42,619 nucleotides of DNA, from the NCBI GenBank assembly GCA_003224085.1, contig QHYK01000088.1, positions 1-42,619 of the forward strand. Direction: 5' to 3'. Positions 32,230-41,457 of this stretch are shown one piece after another. Made by a program: the position numbers and the translations under genes. The notes beneath the pieces are model-generated. The model was not told the origin of the DNA. It saw nothing but the letters and a program-made list of their open reading frames with translations, and did not search any database. Each line of letters opens with the position of its first letter. Position 1 is the stretch's first letter. The stretch is from Acidobacteriota bacterium (GTDB taxonomy: Bacteria; Acidobacteriota; Terriglobia; Acidiferrales; UBA7541).

Positions 32230-33825
32230 TTAATGGGTGAAGGGGTCGGTGTCCGGAGCGGGGAGGATTTCCGGACCTTCCGGATTTGCTGAATTCGCGG
32301 ACCCGTTGCCCCCGTCGTGAGCCTCTTGCAACGATTTTCCACCGTCTTTGGTGAGGTTCTCAAGCGTGGATTTTGAGTGTTCATCGACGGCGCTAACGGC
32401 TGCAACGAGGCAGGAATACAAGAACGCCTTCATTCCCTTGCGGAGTTGATCGGTGGATTTTTCGGCAGCCCGAGCGACTTCCGCTTCCAAAGCTTGGCGG
32501 CGCACCTCGCAAGCAGCGCGATTCTCCGCGTCGAGAGAGGAGAGGGCTGATGCAGCCCGTTCTTTCGTCTCCGAAAGGACAGCGTTCATTTGCGATTCGG
32601 CCTGCCGCTGCAAAGCGGCAAGCGTGGAATTCACCGCGCCCTGCGCTGATGCCTGGACTTCCGCCGAACGCGCGTCCAGCTTTAACAGCGCCTCTTGCAT
32701 TACCGATTGCGTGGTTTCCAGGAGCCGCTCGAAACGCCGGTCCATGATGCGGGCGGCGGCGCCATCGAATTCGGAGGTCGCATGAGCGATGGCATCGTTG
32801 AGGTGGGCCTGAACCTGCGGCTCCAATTCACTGCTCATTCTGCCCAGAAATTCCTGGCAGCGATCGAGCTCGCGCTTCAGTTCCGCAGCCTGACGTGCCA
32901 GCCGTTGAGTCAATTCCTCAGCATGGGCGCGGTACTTCTCCATTTCTTGTTTCCAATGCGACGCGATCACCGAGGCGGTCACGTCGGCGATTTCCTCCTT
33001 TGTGGCAAGCTCGGCCGTCGGGGTTTCCGCTGGCGAAGGGAGAAGCTGCTGAATTTCGCGAATGCTCGACTGTCGGATGTCGCCTATGGCGGCGACGGCA
33101 TTGCGCACGGCTTCGTCCACTTGTTTCCCGACGGCGGTTTGTACGGCTTTTTCGGCGGCTTGCTGCAGCTTTTCCTGAAGCGCGTTGAGGAGGGCATCGG
33201 GCGTAACCACCACACGCTGTGGTTTGGGAGTTTCGGAGAGCGTGGGGTCAGAAGGCTTCGAAGCCGCCGGCGGGGGGGAAGGAAAAGTGGCCACTTCTGC
33301 CAGCTTGGGCTCGAGGAGCGAAGGCTGCTCTTCCCTTTCCGCTTTCGTCTCTATCATTCCGGCTTGGATTGGGGAGGGCAAGGGTGAAAGCTCCGGGTTC
33401 ACCGCCGCGGAAAATTGAGGAAGCGAGGCCGTTGTTTCTCCTGAGATGAGCCAGTCCTGCGGCGGCGTGATGATGCCCCAAACGTTCGCGGGATTCTCCA
33501 GCTCCACGCCCACTTGCTGCAGTTCGCGCGTGCTTTGAGAAGGATGAATCGATCGCACTCTGGCGCGAACCGCCGGCGGCTGGGGCTCCAAGTTGAGGCC
33601 CACGACCTGGAGCGTCACCCAGCTTCCCACGCCATAATCGTGGCGCGAAGGATAGCGGCAACCATGCAGATTGACGCTGGTGGAAACGGTTCTCTCGACA
33701 AACGGCTCGTCCAGGCTGTTCTGGCCGAAGACGATCAGCGGAACGGACCGTTCGACGCGCGTGCTGCGGCGCGATTCTACCTTCACAAAATCATCCGGAG
33801 TTCTCGCAAGAGAGGATTGGCTCAC
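32230..33825 (-). CDS. PilZ-domain protein with long coiled-coil region
   Basis: From GTG 33825, which has AAGGGAG five bases upstream, the protein is 531 residues; an ATG at 33861 would add 12 but lacks a site. An N-terminal PilZ-like domain begins with ESRRSTRVERSVPLIVFGQN (the RxxxR motif that contacts cyclic di-GMP) and runs to about residue 130 (QQVGVELENPANVWGI). A Pro/Ser-rich linker follows, then about 300 residues of charged helices (KQEMEKYRAHAEELTQRLAR) and a second amphipathic part (QRQAESQMNAVLSETKERAA) resembling methyl-accepting or apolipoprotein-type coiled coils. The canonical DxSxxG motif is only partly readable (SVNLHG), so ligand binding is uncertain. No partner gene is adjacent. 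Confidence 0.75.
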   Translation of the reverse strand: MSQSSLARTPDDFVKVESRRSTRVERSVPLIVFGQNSLDEPFVERTVSTSVNLHGCRYPSRHDYGVGSWVTLQVVGLNLEPQPPAVRARVRSIHPSQSTRELQQVGVELENPANVWGIITPPQDWLISGETTASLPQFSAAVNPELSPLPSPIQAGMIETKAEREEQPSLLEPKLAEVATFPSPPPAASKPSDPTLSETPKPQRVVVTPDALLNALQEKLQQAAEKAVQTAVGKQVDEAVRNAVAAIGDIRQSSIREIQQLLPSPAETPTAELATKEEIADVTASVIASHWKQEMEKYRAHAEELTQRLARQAAELKRELDRCQEFLGRMSSELEPQVQAHLNDAIAHATSEFDGAAARIMDRRFERLLETTQSVMQEALLKLDARSAEVQASAQGAVNSTLAALQRQAESQMNAVLSETKERAASALSSLDAENRAACEVRRQALEAEVARAAEKSTDQLRKGMKAFLYSCLVAAVSAVDEHSKSTLENLTKDGGKSLQEAHDGGNGSANSANPEGPEILPAPDTDPFTH

Positions 33826-33960
33826 GTCTTCTCCCTTGGGAATGCGGCGCGAATTTCCCATGGTAATCGGAGCGCGCTCGTTTTACCGGGGGAGTTGCGC
33901 CGCTCCCTGGACCCTAGGGCGCTGATGTTAGCTGAAGCCCGCTTCGTTGTCGAATAATTC

Positions 33961-33969
33961 GCGCGTCCG
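33961..33969. repeat. Target-site duplication, left copy
   Basis: GCGCGTCCG directly left of the ISKra4-type element. The identical nine bases stand directly right of it at 35515-35523. Confidence 0.8.
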
Positions 33970-34022
33970 GGGCGCACGTCAGCAGGGTGGCGCTTTCGAG
34001 AAAAGGCATGATTTTCTCTCTT

Positions 34023-34047
34023 TCCTGCAGTATCATATACTGCAGGA
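34023..34047. promoter_or_regulatory. Perfect 25-bp palindrome before transposase start
   Basis: TCCTGCAGTAT (34023-34033) and ATACTGCAGGA (34037-34047) are exact inverted copies around CAT. The right arm contains the probable ribosome site (GCAGGAGA) of the transposase ATG at 34057, and TATCAT at the centre could serve as a -10 element. The palindrome may be an operator or an mRNA hairpin that limits translation. Confidence 0.55.
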
Positions 34048-34056
34048 GAACCAAGC

Positions 34057-35490
34057 ATGGATGATCTCACACCTGCAGTCCCTTCGCGCATTACACAATT
34101 AGCAGCAGCCTTCTCGCATCCGGAACCGATGCGACGAGGTTCGCTCTGTGAACGCCGGATGAAGTGCGGACAAGGAGCCTGCGCCTGTCAACGCGATCCT
34201 AAGGCAGCCCATGGTCCTTACTTCCTCCTCACGCAGAAGGTCGAGGGCAAGACCCGTTCCCGCTATGTCTCGCCCGAACAGACGCCGGAGGTCCGACGGC
34301 AGATCGAATTGGGACGGCAATTTCGAGAACGTGTGGAAGTCTATTGGGAGGCCTGCGAGCGATGGGCCGATGAACAACTCGAAGCGATCCCGGTCTCCGC
34401 AGAGGAGGCCGAAAAAGGGGGCTCTCCGCGGACCTGGAAAGCGAAATCGCCCAGGAAATCGAAACGCTCTTAGGTCCTCAGGCGCTGGCCGAACTGGATT
34501 TTGAAGCGGTGGAGACGTTCGCACGGCGGCAGGCGTTGCGTCTGGCCGCTCGGGCCCTGGAACAACGGCTCAACGCGGACACCAGCGATTATGTGGGACC
34601 GGAATTACCTTGCCCCTGCGGCGGTGTGGCCCGCTATCACGGCCGTCACGGGAAGACCTTCGAAAGCGTGTTGGGACCTTTGCATTTGAAGCGGGCTTAC
34701 GACGACTGTGACCGATGCCACCATGGATTCTGCCCGCGGGACCGAGCGCTGAAACTGGAATCGTTTTCCCTGACGCCCGGAGTTCTGCGCATGACTGCCA
34801 GCGCTGTTGCACGAATTGGCGGGCGTGGAAGTCAGTGTCAAGCAGGTGGAACGGGCCGCCGAAGCGCTGGGGGCCGAGATCGCCACGGATGAACGCCAGG
34901 ACGTTGAAAGGATGCGCGAAGTGGCCCCCACCATGCGCCCGCAAGAAGTCGCAGACCGCGCGGGCAAGCAAGCCGACGGCTCGAACCCGCGAAGCCAAGC
35001 TGGTCAATCGCACTCGAATAGCTGATCGGCTACCGAACTGTTCCCGCAAGCCACTCAGATTCTCGATCGCTTTCATGCCAAAGAACATCTCGGCGAAGTG
35101 GGAAAGGTCATTTATGGAGACAGCTCCGAGGGCAAGGCATGGATCGATGCACGTTGTGAGGAGCTTGACGAAGGTCACTTGAAATCCTTGGTGCACACGC
35201 TGCGCAGCCACATCGGTCAACACAAAGAGGCGCGAGAATGTATTCAATACATCTGGAGAAATCGACGGCGCATGCGGTATCCCCAGTTCGAAAAACAAGG
35301 CTTCTGTACTTCGACCGGCGTCGTGGAGTCTGGTTGCAAAATCGTAGTTGGGACGCGGCTCAAGCGGGCAGGCATGCACTGGACCGTCAAGGGCGCCAAC
35401 GCCATCATCGCCCTGCGCTGCAGCAAGCTCAGCGGACGCTTCCAGGATTTCTGGGAACGCCGCTCAGAGCGAAAGCAGGTGGCTGCATGA
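34057..35490 (+). pseudogene. ISKra4-family transposase, broken in several places
   Basis: The N-terminus has the DUF6788-like zinc segment (MRRGSLCERRMKCGQGACAC, KAAHGPYFLLTQKVEGKTRS). Near AAAAAGGGGG (34415-34424) the frame must change by -1 to reach ETLLGPQALAELDFEAVETF, then CPCGGVARYHGRHGKTFESV and CDRCHHGFCPRD. Another change at about 34805 leads to HELAGVEVSVKQVERAAEAL. At APTM/RPQEVADRAGKQ the usual MDGTG stretch with the first catalytic Asp is missing. After TREAKLVN a large block is lost before TELFPQATQILDRFHAKEHL. The C-terminus is intact (EGHLKSLVHTLRSH to VKGANAIIALRCSKLSGRFQ). The joined text matches the family order throughout, but catalysis is impossible. Confidence 0.8.
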
Positions 35491-35514
35491 CTTCCCTAAA
35501 TCTGATGTGCGCCC

Positions 35515-35523
35515 GCGCGTCCG
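35515..35523. repeat. Target-site duplication, right copy
   Basis: GCGCGTCCG, identical to 33961-33969 on the other side of the ISKra4-type element. Confidence 0.8.
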
Positions 35524-35625
35524 CGCGTCTGTCGTGGCGCCGTACCGCTTCGAGGCTGAAACATTTTTGCCAGGCGACGAATCGCGGAGTCTTTGATAGG
35601 CTTGCGGCTCCGAAGGAGGGAGTCG

Positions 35626-36909
35626 ATGCGCCGTTTTCTTGGTTTCGCTTTCTCTGCCTTGCTCCTGCCGGCGTTTGCCGCAGGGCAAACGCCGCACCGC
35701 ATGGCCATACGCGCGGGCAGATTGATTGATGGGAAGAGCAGTAAGCCGGTGGAGAACGCGCTCATCTTGATTGAGGACGACAAGGTCGCATCGGTGACGC
35801 ACGGCGGGAGCGCTCCTGCCGGCGCGGAACTGCTTGACCTCACGAAAGCGACCGTCCTGCCGGGATTCATCGACGTGCACACGCACGTGCTTTTGCAGGG
35901 TGATGTGACCGCGGAAGAATACGACGAGCAATTATTGAAGCAATCGATTCCCTATCGCGCGATTCTTGCCGCCCGCAACGCGCAGATTGCGTTGTCGCAC
36001 GGGTTCACGGCCATGCGCGACCTGGAAACCGAAGGTGCGATGTACGCCGACGTGGACGTTAAGAGGGCAATCGCCAACGGTGAAGTGCCGGGTCCGCGCA
36101 TGCAAGTGGCCACGCGCGCGATGACCCCGACGGGCATGTATCCGCTGTTGGGCTATTCGTGGGAATTGAAGATGCCCACGGGGGTGCAGTACGTGGACGG
36201 CGTGGAGGGGGCGCGCAAAGCTGTGCGCGAGCAGGCCATGTACGGCGCGGACTGGATCAAATATTACTCAGACCGCCGCTACCACTTTGAGGCGGATGGC
36301 GTGCTGCACAGCATGGTGAACTTCACCGACGAAGAAGCAAAGGCGATTGTTGACGAAACACACCGCATAGGAAAGAAAGTGGCCGCCCATGCTATCGGCA
36401 GCGACGGGATTGCTGCGGCGCTGCGCGCGGGCGTGGACACCATCGAGCATGGAGATGGCCTGACGGATGCGCTGATGGACGAGATGGTTCGGAGGGGCAT
36501 CTATTGGGTGCCCACGCTCACCGTGGGCTTGTACGTCGCGCCCGGGCGCGACGGAAATTGGCAGAAAATGGCGGAGCTGGAGCGCGACAATTTTGGAAAA
36601 GCCCTTAAGAAAGGCGTGAAAATCGCGCTCGGCACGGATGCGGGCGGCTTCGACTGGACAAAAGTGAATCAAGCGAAAGAGTTCGAATACTACGTGCAAT
36701 ATGGTATGACGCCGATCGAGGCGATTCACACGGGCACGTCGACGGGGGCGGAACTGCTTGGCTGGAGCGATAAAACAGGGACCGTCGAAGCAGGCAAATG
36801 GGCGGACCTCGTTGCGGTTTCCGGCGATCCGCTGAAGGACATCACCGAATTGCAAAAGGTAAAATTCGTGATGAAAGGCGGCGCAATTTACAAGAATGAG
36901 TTGAAGTGA
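35626..36909 (+). CDS. Secreted amidohydrolase with complete metal site
   Basis: A 427-residue enzyme from the ATG at 35626, which follows AAGGAGGG. A signal peptide (RRFLGFAFSALLLPAFAAGQ) precedes the amidohydrolase core. Every expected ligand is visible: His85 and His87 (GFIDVHTHVLL), Lys212 (YGADWIKYYSD, the position carboxylated in related prolidases), His255 (VAAHAIGSDG), His275 (TIEHGDGL) and Asp338 (ALGTDAGG). The C-terminal TGTVEAGKWADLVAVSGDPL is typical of the imidazolonepropionase-like/Xaa-Pro dipeptidase branch. It probably cleaves peptides or N-acyl amino acids outside the cytoplasm. It contrasts with the trio at 7098-11628, two members of which lack the HxH. It stands alone, just right of the ISKra4 element. 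Confidence 0.9.
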   Translation: MRRFLGFAFSALLLPAFAAGQTPHRMAIRAGRLIDGKSSKPVENALILIEDDKVASVTHGGSAPAGAELLDLTKATVLPGFIDVHTHVLLQGDVTAEEYDEQLLKQSIPYRAILAARNAQIALSHGFTAMRDLETEGAMYADVDVKRAIANGEVPGPRMQVATRAMTPTGMYPLLGYSWELKMPTGVQYVDGVEGARKAVREQAMYGADWIKYYSDRRYHFEADGVLHSMVNFTDEEAKAIVDETHRIGKKVAAHAIGSDGIAAALRAGVDTIEHGDGLTDALMDEMVRRGIYWVPTLTVGLYVAPGRDGNWQKMAELERDNFGKALKKGVKIALGTDAGGFDWTKVNQAKEFEYYVQYGMTPIEAIHTGTSTGAELLGWSDKTGTVEAGKWADLVAVSGDPLKDITELQKVKFVMKGGAIYKNELK

Positions 36910-36914
36910 GCCGA

Positions 36915-37673
36915 TCAAGCGTGCGAGCGCATCCAGCTCCTGCGGATGGACAAAAGGCGGGCTACGAGACGCAAATGCAGAAGACGGCGATACGCTTTGC
37001 GTCGATGAGCACCGCATTCAGGCGCACATTCTGGCCTTTGCGCTCGACATTTCCTTGCACCACCATCGACGCGCCGAGTTCGCGGAAGGCGGCCGTCGGA
37101 TCGGTTACTTAGTGATCGCGCACAACACTCGCGGGCACCACCCAAACTGCCTCGAGGTTCGAGAGTTCGTTGGTAATCCGGGTCGCCTCCCGCGTTTGTA
37201 AACGGGAGTACGGCGATATGTTTTTCAGTGCCGGCATAAGCGAGGCCCACAAAAAGCTCGCGGACAGAGGGAAGAAAAAAAACAGCACAGCGGCCAACAC
37301 GATTCCGAGATAGCCCTACCGCAGCTTTCGGGTCTTCCTCGGTGTGGTTGCGGCCCAGCGCGGGCTGGAAGCGTTCTCCGCGTAACGCCTCAGGTCGCTT
37401 GGGCTGATGGATTGGGGGAGCGTTGTTTCCTCGGGGGAAACAGGACTCGAGGTAATTTGAACGCGTGCGATTCGGATGATCCAGAGCGGAAGCGGCTCGC
37501 GCTTCCCGCAGAAGAATCTCTTTGTCGCGCGAACCGATGACCAAATCAGGCGACAGGAATTTTAAAGCGACCGGCCGTTCCAGCTTCAGGTCGAGTGCTT
37601 TGTAGACCACACCCATTCCGCCGGCGCCGAGTTTTTCGGTGATGCGGTAATGCGTGATGGTCTGGCCGATCAT
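36915..37673 (-). pseudogene. Serine/threonine protein kinase with TolB-like region, decayed
   Basis: Starts [20 protein letters not shown] with the complete glycine loop and the lysine strand [13 protein letters not shown]. The chain breaks off after [12 protein letters not shown], so the catalytic loop (HRD...DFG) and activation segment are absent. The next readable part is the region around the membrane helix, with frame changes (a second frame reads [20 protein letters not shown]). Then comes the TolB/FlgO-like domain: [39 protein letters not shown], a stop after VRDH, then [20 protein letters not shown]. Such kinases are abundant in Acidobacteriota. With about 200 residues of the kinase core missing and a stop inside, it cannot work. 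Confidence 0.75.
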
Positions 37674-37773
37674 ACGGATGGGGCGAGACGATAGCTCGAT
37701 TCTAGGTTTGCGCCCAAGCCAAGTCAACGAATCAGGGGACGCGGGGACGCGGCGAGGTTGGCGCGAGGAAAGA

Positions 37774-38556
37774 CTAGTAGAAGGCTGCTCCGCCATCCAC
37801 ATTAATAGATTGCCCGGTGATGGCGCTGGACTGCTTGGAACACAGGAACAAAGCTGCGCGGGCAATTTCATCCGCGGTTTGCGCGCGGCCTTGCAGCAAG
37901 GTGCTCAGGAAGCCCGCCAATTGATCTTCCGGGCTGACACCGAGCCGTTTGGCCAAATCCGCGCCCAATTCTTTCGACATCCGTGTTTCCGTAACCGGGC
38001 CCGGGCAAATCGCGTTCACGCGAACACCTTTGCGCGCGGCTTCCGCCGCGGTTACGCGCGTTAAGCCAAGCATCCCGGCTTTGGCGGCCGCATACGCGGA
38101 GCTCCAGCAGAAAGCGGCTTTCGCGGAGAGGCTGGAGATATTCAGAATCGCGCCGGAGCCGTGTGCGTACATTTCCGGCAGCACGAGCTTCGACAGCAAG
38201 AATGCCGCGCGCAGGTGCACGCCGATGACCCTGTCAAATTCTGCGAGCGGATACTCTTCCACGGGAGCCACCGGGCCGTAATGCCCCGCGTTGTTCACCA
38301 GGATATCGATCCTGCCGAACTTTTCGCGCGCTGTGGCAACGACATGCGCGCACGCGGCCTCTTGCGTCAGGTCCGCCGTCGCATATTCGGCTTTGCCGCC
38401 CTCGGCTGCAATTTCTTTGGAAACTGCGGCAAGTTCTTTTTCTGTGCGCGCTGCGAGAAATACGGAGGCGCTTTCCTTTGCAAATAGATGAGCGATGGCG
38501 CGGCCGATGCCTCGGCCGGAACCGGTAACCAGCGCGACTTGATTTCTTAGCTGCAT
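37774..38556 (-). CDS. Short-chain dehydrogenase/reductase (classical SDR)
   Basis: A 260-residue NAD(P)-dependent enzyme starting [20 protein letters not shown] at 38556; a longer frame to 38685 adds unlikely residues. The cofactor motif TGSGRGIG, the NNAG motif ([11 protein letters not shown]) and the catalytic Ser...Tyr-x3-Lys ([20 protein letters not shown], then K) are all present. The C-terminal [10 protein letters not shown] is the usual end of FabG-like members. AARTEKELA after the second strand favours NADP. The substrate is not evident. I see no ribosome site, so the start is less sure. It lies about 100 bases from the start of the kinase pseudogene, on the same strand. Confidence 0.88.
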   Translation of the reverse strand: MQLRNQVALVTGSGRGIGRAIAHLFAKESASVFLAARTEKELAAVSKEIAAEGGKAEYATADLTQEAACAHVVATAREKFGRIDILVNNAGHYGPVAPVEEYPLAEFDRVIGVHLRAAFLLSKLVLPEMYAHGSGAILNISSLSAKAAFCWSSAYAAAKAGMLGLTRVTAAEAARKGVRVNAICPGPVTETRMSKELGADLAKRLGVSPEDQLAGFLSTLLQGRAQTADEIARAALFLCSKQSSAITGQSINVDGGAAFY

Positions 38557-38809
38557 CGGGACAAAGAGAATAGAAGGGAAACCATCACCGAAGCAAGAAG
38601 CGGACCGCGACAAACACCTGAATCGCTTTTTGTGTTCCAGCCATCCGGCCGGGTACAGTACTCGGGTGTTTGCCCGATTGTGCATCTCTGAGGCGTAAGC
38701 AAGAATTTTGGCAATGGCTTAAAGAACCTTGGCGTTAAAGCAACAACCTCTTTTTCCCGGTTGTGGCATGTTTCTCCCCAGCCACGAGAATTAAGTCAAA
38801 GGCAGGCCT

Positions 38810-40438
38810 ATGCGGGGATTTCGCGCACTTCCTTGGGCGGTGCTTCTTTTCGCGCCCACTGTGTTCGCAGGCTGCGGTTCTTCGAGTGCTACGCTGAACG
38901 GAGGCCCTCCGGGCTCGCCAGGACCGCCAGCGTCCTCGACCACCGACGTAATCACCTACCACTACGACAACCAGCGCACGGGACAAAACCTGAAGGAAAC
39001 AACGCTCACTACGAGCAACGTGAATTCGGCAACGTTTGGAAAAGTTGGTGAATTTTCTGTCGACGGCCAGATCGATGGCCAAGCCCTCTTCGTCAGCCAG
39101 CTGGCGATCCCCGGGCAGGGGAACAAAGACGTTTTGTACGTGGCCACGGAAAACGACACTGTTTATGCGCTAGATGCCGCCAGCATCAGCGGCACTTCGG
39201 CAACGATCCTCTGGCAAACGAGAGTCCTTCCGACTGGGGAAGCTCCTGCCACGAGCCTGCCGTGCGGGAACATCAATCCCAACGGAGTCACCGCGACCCC
39301 GGTTATCGACCGTACGCGCAACGCCATCTACGTCGAGGCCATGTCCCAGGATTCCTCGGGAAACATCTTCCACCGTCTGCACGGGTTGGACCTGGCCAGC
39401 GGGAAGGAGTTGTTTGTCGGTCCGACGACTATCACCGCTACTTATCCCGGCAAAGGCGGCAACAGCAACGGTACAGTCGTAACCTTCGATCCAAAGGTTC
39501 ATCATGAACGGGCAGCGCTCCTGGAAAGTGGAAACACCATTTACACCGCGTGGTCGGGCCTTTGGGGGGATTGCGGCAAGTACTCCGCCTGGGTGATAGC
39601 ATTCGACGCGGGAACGCTGAAGGAAAGCAGCGCGATCGATTTGGTGCCCAACAATTCGGGCGGCGGCATGTGGATGGGAGGAGGCGGGCCGGCCCTAGAC
39701 GCGACGGGGAGCGTATACGTGATCACGGGCAACGGATTTGGCGACACGCCCGGAACGAACAGCAGCTATGGAAATTCGTTCGTTCGTCTTTCCACCTCGG
39801 GCGGCCTTACGGTTGGAGATTACTTCACTCCTTTTAATACGCTTAGCGAGGACAATGCGGACGCCGATTTCGGTTCGGCTGGTCCGCTATTGCTGCCTGA
39901 CCTCAGCGATGCGGGCGGCACGGTCCGGCATCTCGCCGTGGGCGCGGGCAAAGATGGGAACCTTTATGTTTTGAACCGGGACAACCTGGGTCAGTTCAAC
40001 TCCGCCACGAACAATGTCTACCAGCAATTCCAGTTGAGCGGCGGCGAAAACCATTCATCGCCGGTCTTTTTCAATAACACGGTTTACCTTTGCCCTGTGA
40101 ACAGCACGCTAAAGGCTTTTCCCGTATCTAAAGCGCTACTGGCGACTTCCCCGTCTTCCCAGTCTGCTCACGCATTCGGCGGCAATGGCGCTGTGGCCAG
40201 CATTTCTGCCAATGGCAATACGCAAGGAATCGTTTGGGCGCTGGACTGGAGTGCAGGTATTTTGTTTGCGTACGACGCCGCGGATCTTACGAAGGAGCTT
40301 TACGACTCAAGCCAGGCTGCCGGGAACCGGGATCGCTTCTCTCCGGTCGGCGGGCATTTCATTACGCCGATGGTCGCCAACGGAAGGGTGTACATCGGCA
40401 CGGCGACGACTGTGGCGGTGTTTGGCCTGCTGCACTAG
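38810..40438 (+). CDS. PQQ-like beta-propeller lipoprotein
   Basis: A 542-residue protein with a lipoprotein signal (RALPWAVLLFAPTVFAGCGS; Cys22). A Gly/Pro/Ser linker is followed by a propeller made of PQQ-like blades, seen as repeated 'VLYVATENDTVYALDAAS', 'IYVEAMSQDSSGNIFHRLHG', 'VYVITGNGFGDTPG', 'LAVGAGKDGNLYVLNRDNLG' and 'GIVWALDWSAGILFAYDAAD'. The last strand is TVAVFGLLH. There is no cytochrome motif and no clear PQQ-binding tryptophan/calcium set, so it is more likely a binding or structural propeller than a dehydrogenase. It diverges from the SDR gene and ends 51 bases before the convergent second SDR. Confidence 0.8.
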   Translation: MRGFRALPWAVLLFAPTVFAGCGSSSATLNGGPPGSPGPPASSTTDVITYHYDNQRTGQNLKETTLTTSNVNSATFGKVGEFSVDGQIDGQALFVSQLAIPGQGNKDVLYVATENDTVYALDAASISGTSATILWQTRVLPTGEAPATSLPCGNINPNGVTATPVIDRTRNAIYVEAMSQDSSGNIFHRLHGLDLASGKELFVGPTTITATYPGKGGNSNGTVVTFDPKVHHERAALLESGNTIYTAWSGLWGDCGKYSAWVIAFDAGTLKESSAIDLVPNNSGGGMWMGGGGPALDATGSVYVITGNGFGDTPGTNSSYGNSFVRLSTSGGLTVGDYFTPFNTLSEDNADADFGSAGPLLLPDLSDAGGTVRHLAVGAGKDGNLYVLNRDNLGQFNSATNNVYQQFQLSGGENHSSPVFFNNTVYLCPVNSTLKAFPVSKALLATSPSSQSAHAFGGNGAVASISANGNTQGIVWALDWSAGILFAYDAADLTKELYDSSQAAGNRDRFSPVGGHFITPMVANGRVYIGTATTVAVFGLLH

Positions 40439-40489
40439 CTTCGTGGGTCCCCGCAAAAAAGTAAAAAACGAAGGGCCGAAAAAGGCCAG

Positions 40490-41455
40490 CTACTCCCGCT
40501 CATTCGGAAGTTTGAACTTGGCCGCTGCGGCAATCCCGTAGGCCTCCAGAAGCTGCGCCTGGACTTCATCGGCCAGGGCGTTGATGCGTTCGACTCCCGG
40601 CCCGCCTCGGCCGACGCGATACCGGAGTTGCCGCTGCCCTGCGGGTGTTTCAATGATTTGCAGCACTTTGTCGGCAATTTCCTGCGGATTCGCCCGGGAA
40701 CTTCGGATCCCTTCCAAAACCTTCCAGGGAACGTGCGCCATTTCTCCGTACCCTGCTCGGCGCTGCTGGTCTTCTCCCTTTGCAAGCTTATCGGCAATCG
40801 GAGTCGCGTACGGGCCCGGCTCGAGGATGACGGAATCGATTCCCTGCGAAGCAACTTCGTAGCGGTAAGTCTCCGCGAGCGCTTCCATGGCAAACTTGCT
40901 TGCGCAATAAAATCCCATTCCGGGAATCGCTAGGCGCCCCGCGCCGCTGCTCACGTACAGCAGCAGGCCGCTGCCCTGGCGCTTCATTATAGGAAGCGCC
41001 GCGCGATTCATGCGCACGACGCTGAAGAAATTGACGTCGAACTGGCGTTGCGCTTGCGCGACCGTCACCGTCTCGCACAGATCCATGATGCCGTAGCCCG
41101 CATTATTGATCAGCACGTCGATGCGCCTGCTCTTCGCGAGAACTTCTGTCACTGCCTGTCCCACCGAGGCATCCTGGGTGACGTCCAACTCGATCACTTC
41201 CAGAATCAACGATTCTCGTTTCGCAAGCTGCTCCAATTCGCGCGCTCGAACGGCGTTTCGCGTGTCCACATCGCGCATGCTCGCAAAAACATGAAATTTC
41301 TTGCGCGCCAGCGTTTCCGCAATCAGCCGCCCGAAGCCGCTGCTGGTCCCGGTGATGAGGACAACTTGTGTCAGAGCCGATGTGCTCCTCGACCCAAACG
41401 CGAGCAGGCTCAGAGTGTGGGATAAGAAGAAAGATTGCACTGAAAGGCGAAACAC
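40490..41455 (-). CDS. Short-chain dehydrogenase/reductase (retinol-dehydrogenase-like SDR)
   Basis: The core begins TQVVLITGTSSGFGRLIAET (cofactor motif TGxxxGxG), with INNAGYGIMDL and the catalytic YCASK within GMGFYCASKFAMEALAETYR. EVASQGIDSVILEPGPYATP is typical of the branch that acts on retinol-like, steroid-like or long-chain alcohol substrates. The frame starts at GTG 41455 and would give 321 residues. The first 30 residues (MFRLSVQSFFLSHTLSLLAF) are unusual, and no ATG lies close to the cofactor motif, so the start is uncertain. No ribosome site is clear. The substrate is unknown. Confidence 0.85.
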   Translation of the reverse strand: MFRLSVQSFFLSHTLSLLAFGSRSTSALTQVVLITGTSSGFGRLIAETLARKKFHVFASMRDVDTRNAVRARELEQLAKRESLILEVIELDVTQDASVGQAVTEVLAKSRRIDVLINNAGYGIMDLCETVTVAQAQRQFDVNFFSVVRMNRAALPIMKRQGSGLLLYVSSGAGRLAIPGMGFYCASKFAMEALAETYRYEVASQGIDSVILEPGPYATPIADKLAKGEDQQRRAGYGEMAHVPWKVLEGIRSSRANPQEIADKVLQIIETPAGQRQLRYRVGRGGPGVERINALADEVQAQLLEAYGIAAAAKFKLPNERE

Positions 41456-41457
41456 GG

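Larger units (their letters stand above)
33970..35514 (+). mobile_element. ISKra4-type insertion sequence, complete ends, inactive
   Basis: The element is 1545 bases long. Its left end GGGCGCACGTCAG (33970-33982) is the inverted form of its right end CTGATGTGCGCCC (35502-35514) with one mismatch. It is flanked by identical nine-base duplications (33961-33969 and 35515-35523), the mark of a single insertion event. Inside is one transposase region (34057-35490) with several lesions, so it cannot move by itself. It inserted between the PilZ gene and the amidohydrolase gene; no reading frame appears to have been interrupted. Confidence 0.85.

Noticed and set aside
34415-34424. AAAAAGGGGG as a programmed frameshift in the ISKra4 transposase
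   Set aside because: Re-pairing after a -1 slip would be imperfect, and several other lesions exist, so ordinary decay is simpler, though not excluded.
38700-38809. Possible sigma-54 promoter (TTTTGGCAATGGC) before the propeller lipoprotein
   Set aside because: The GG and GC elements are not at the required spacing.
38810-40438. Propeller lipoprotein as a true PQQ dehydrogenase
   Set aside because: No cytochrome motif and no clear cofactor/calcium residues; the blades alone do not show catalysis.
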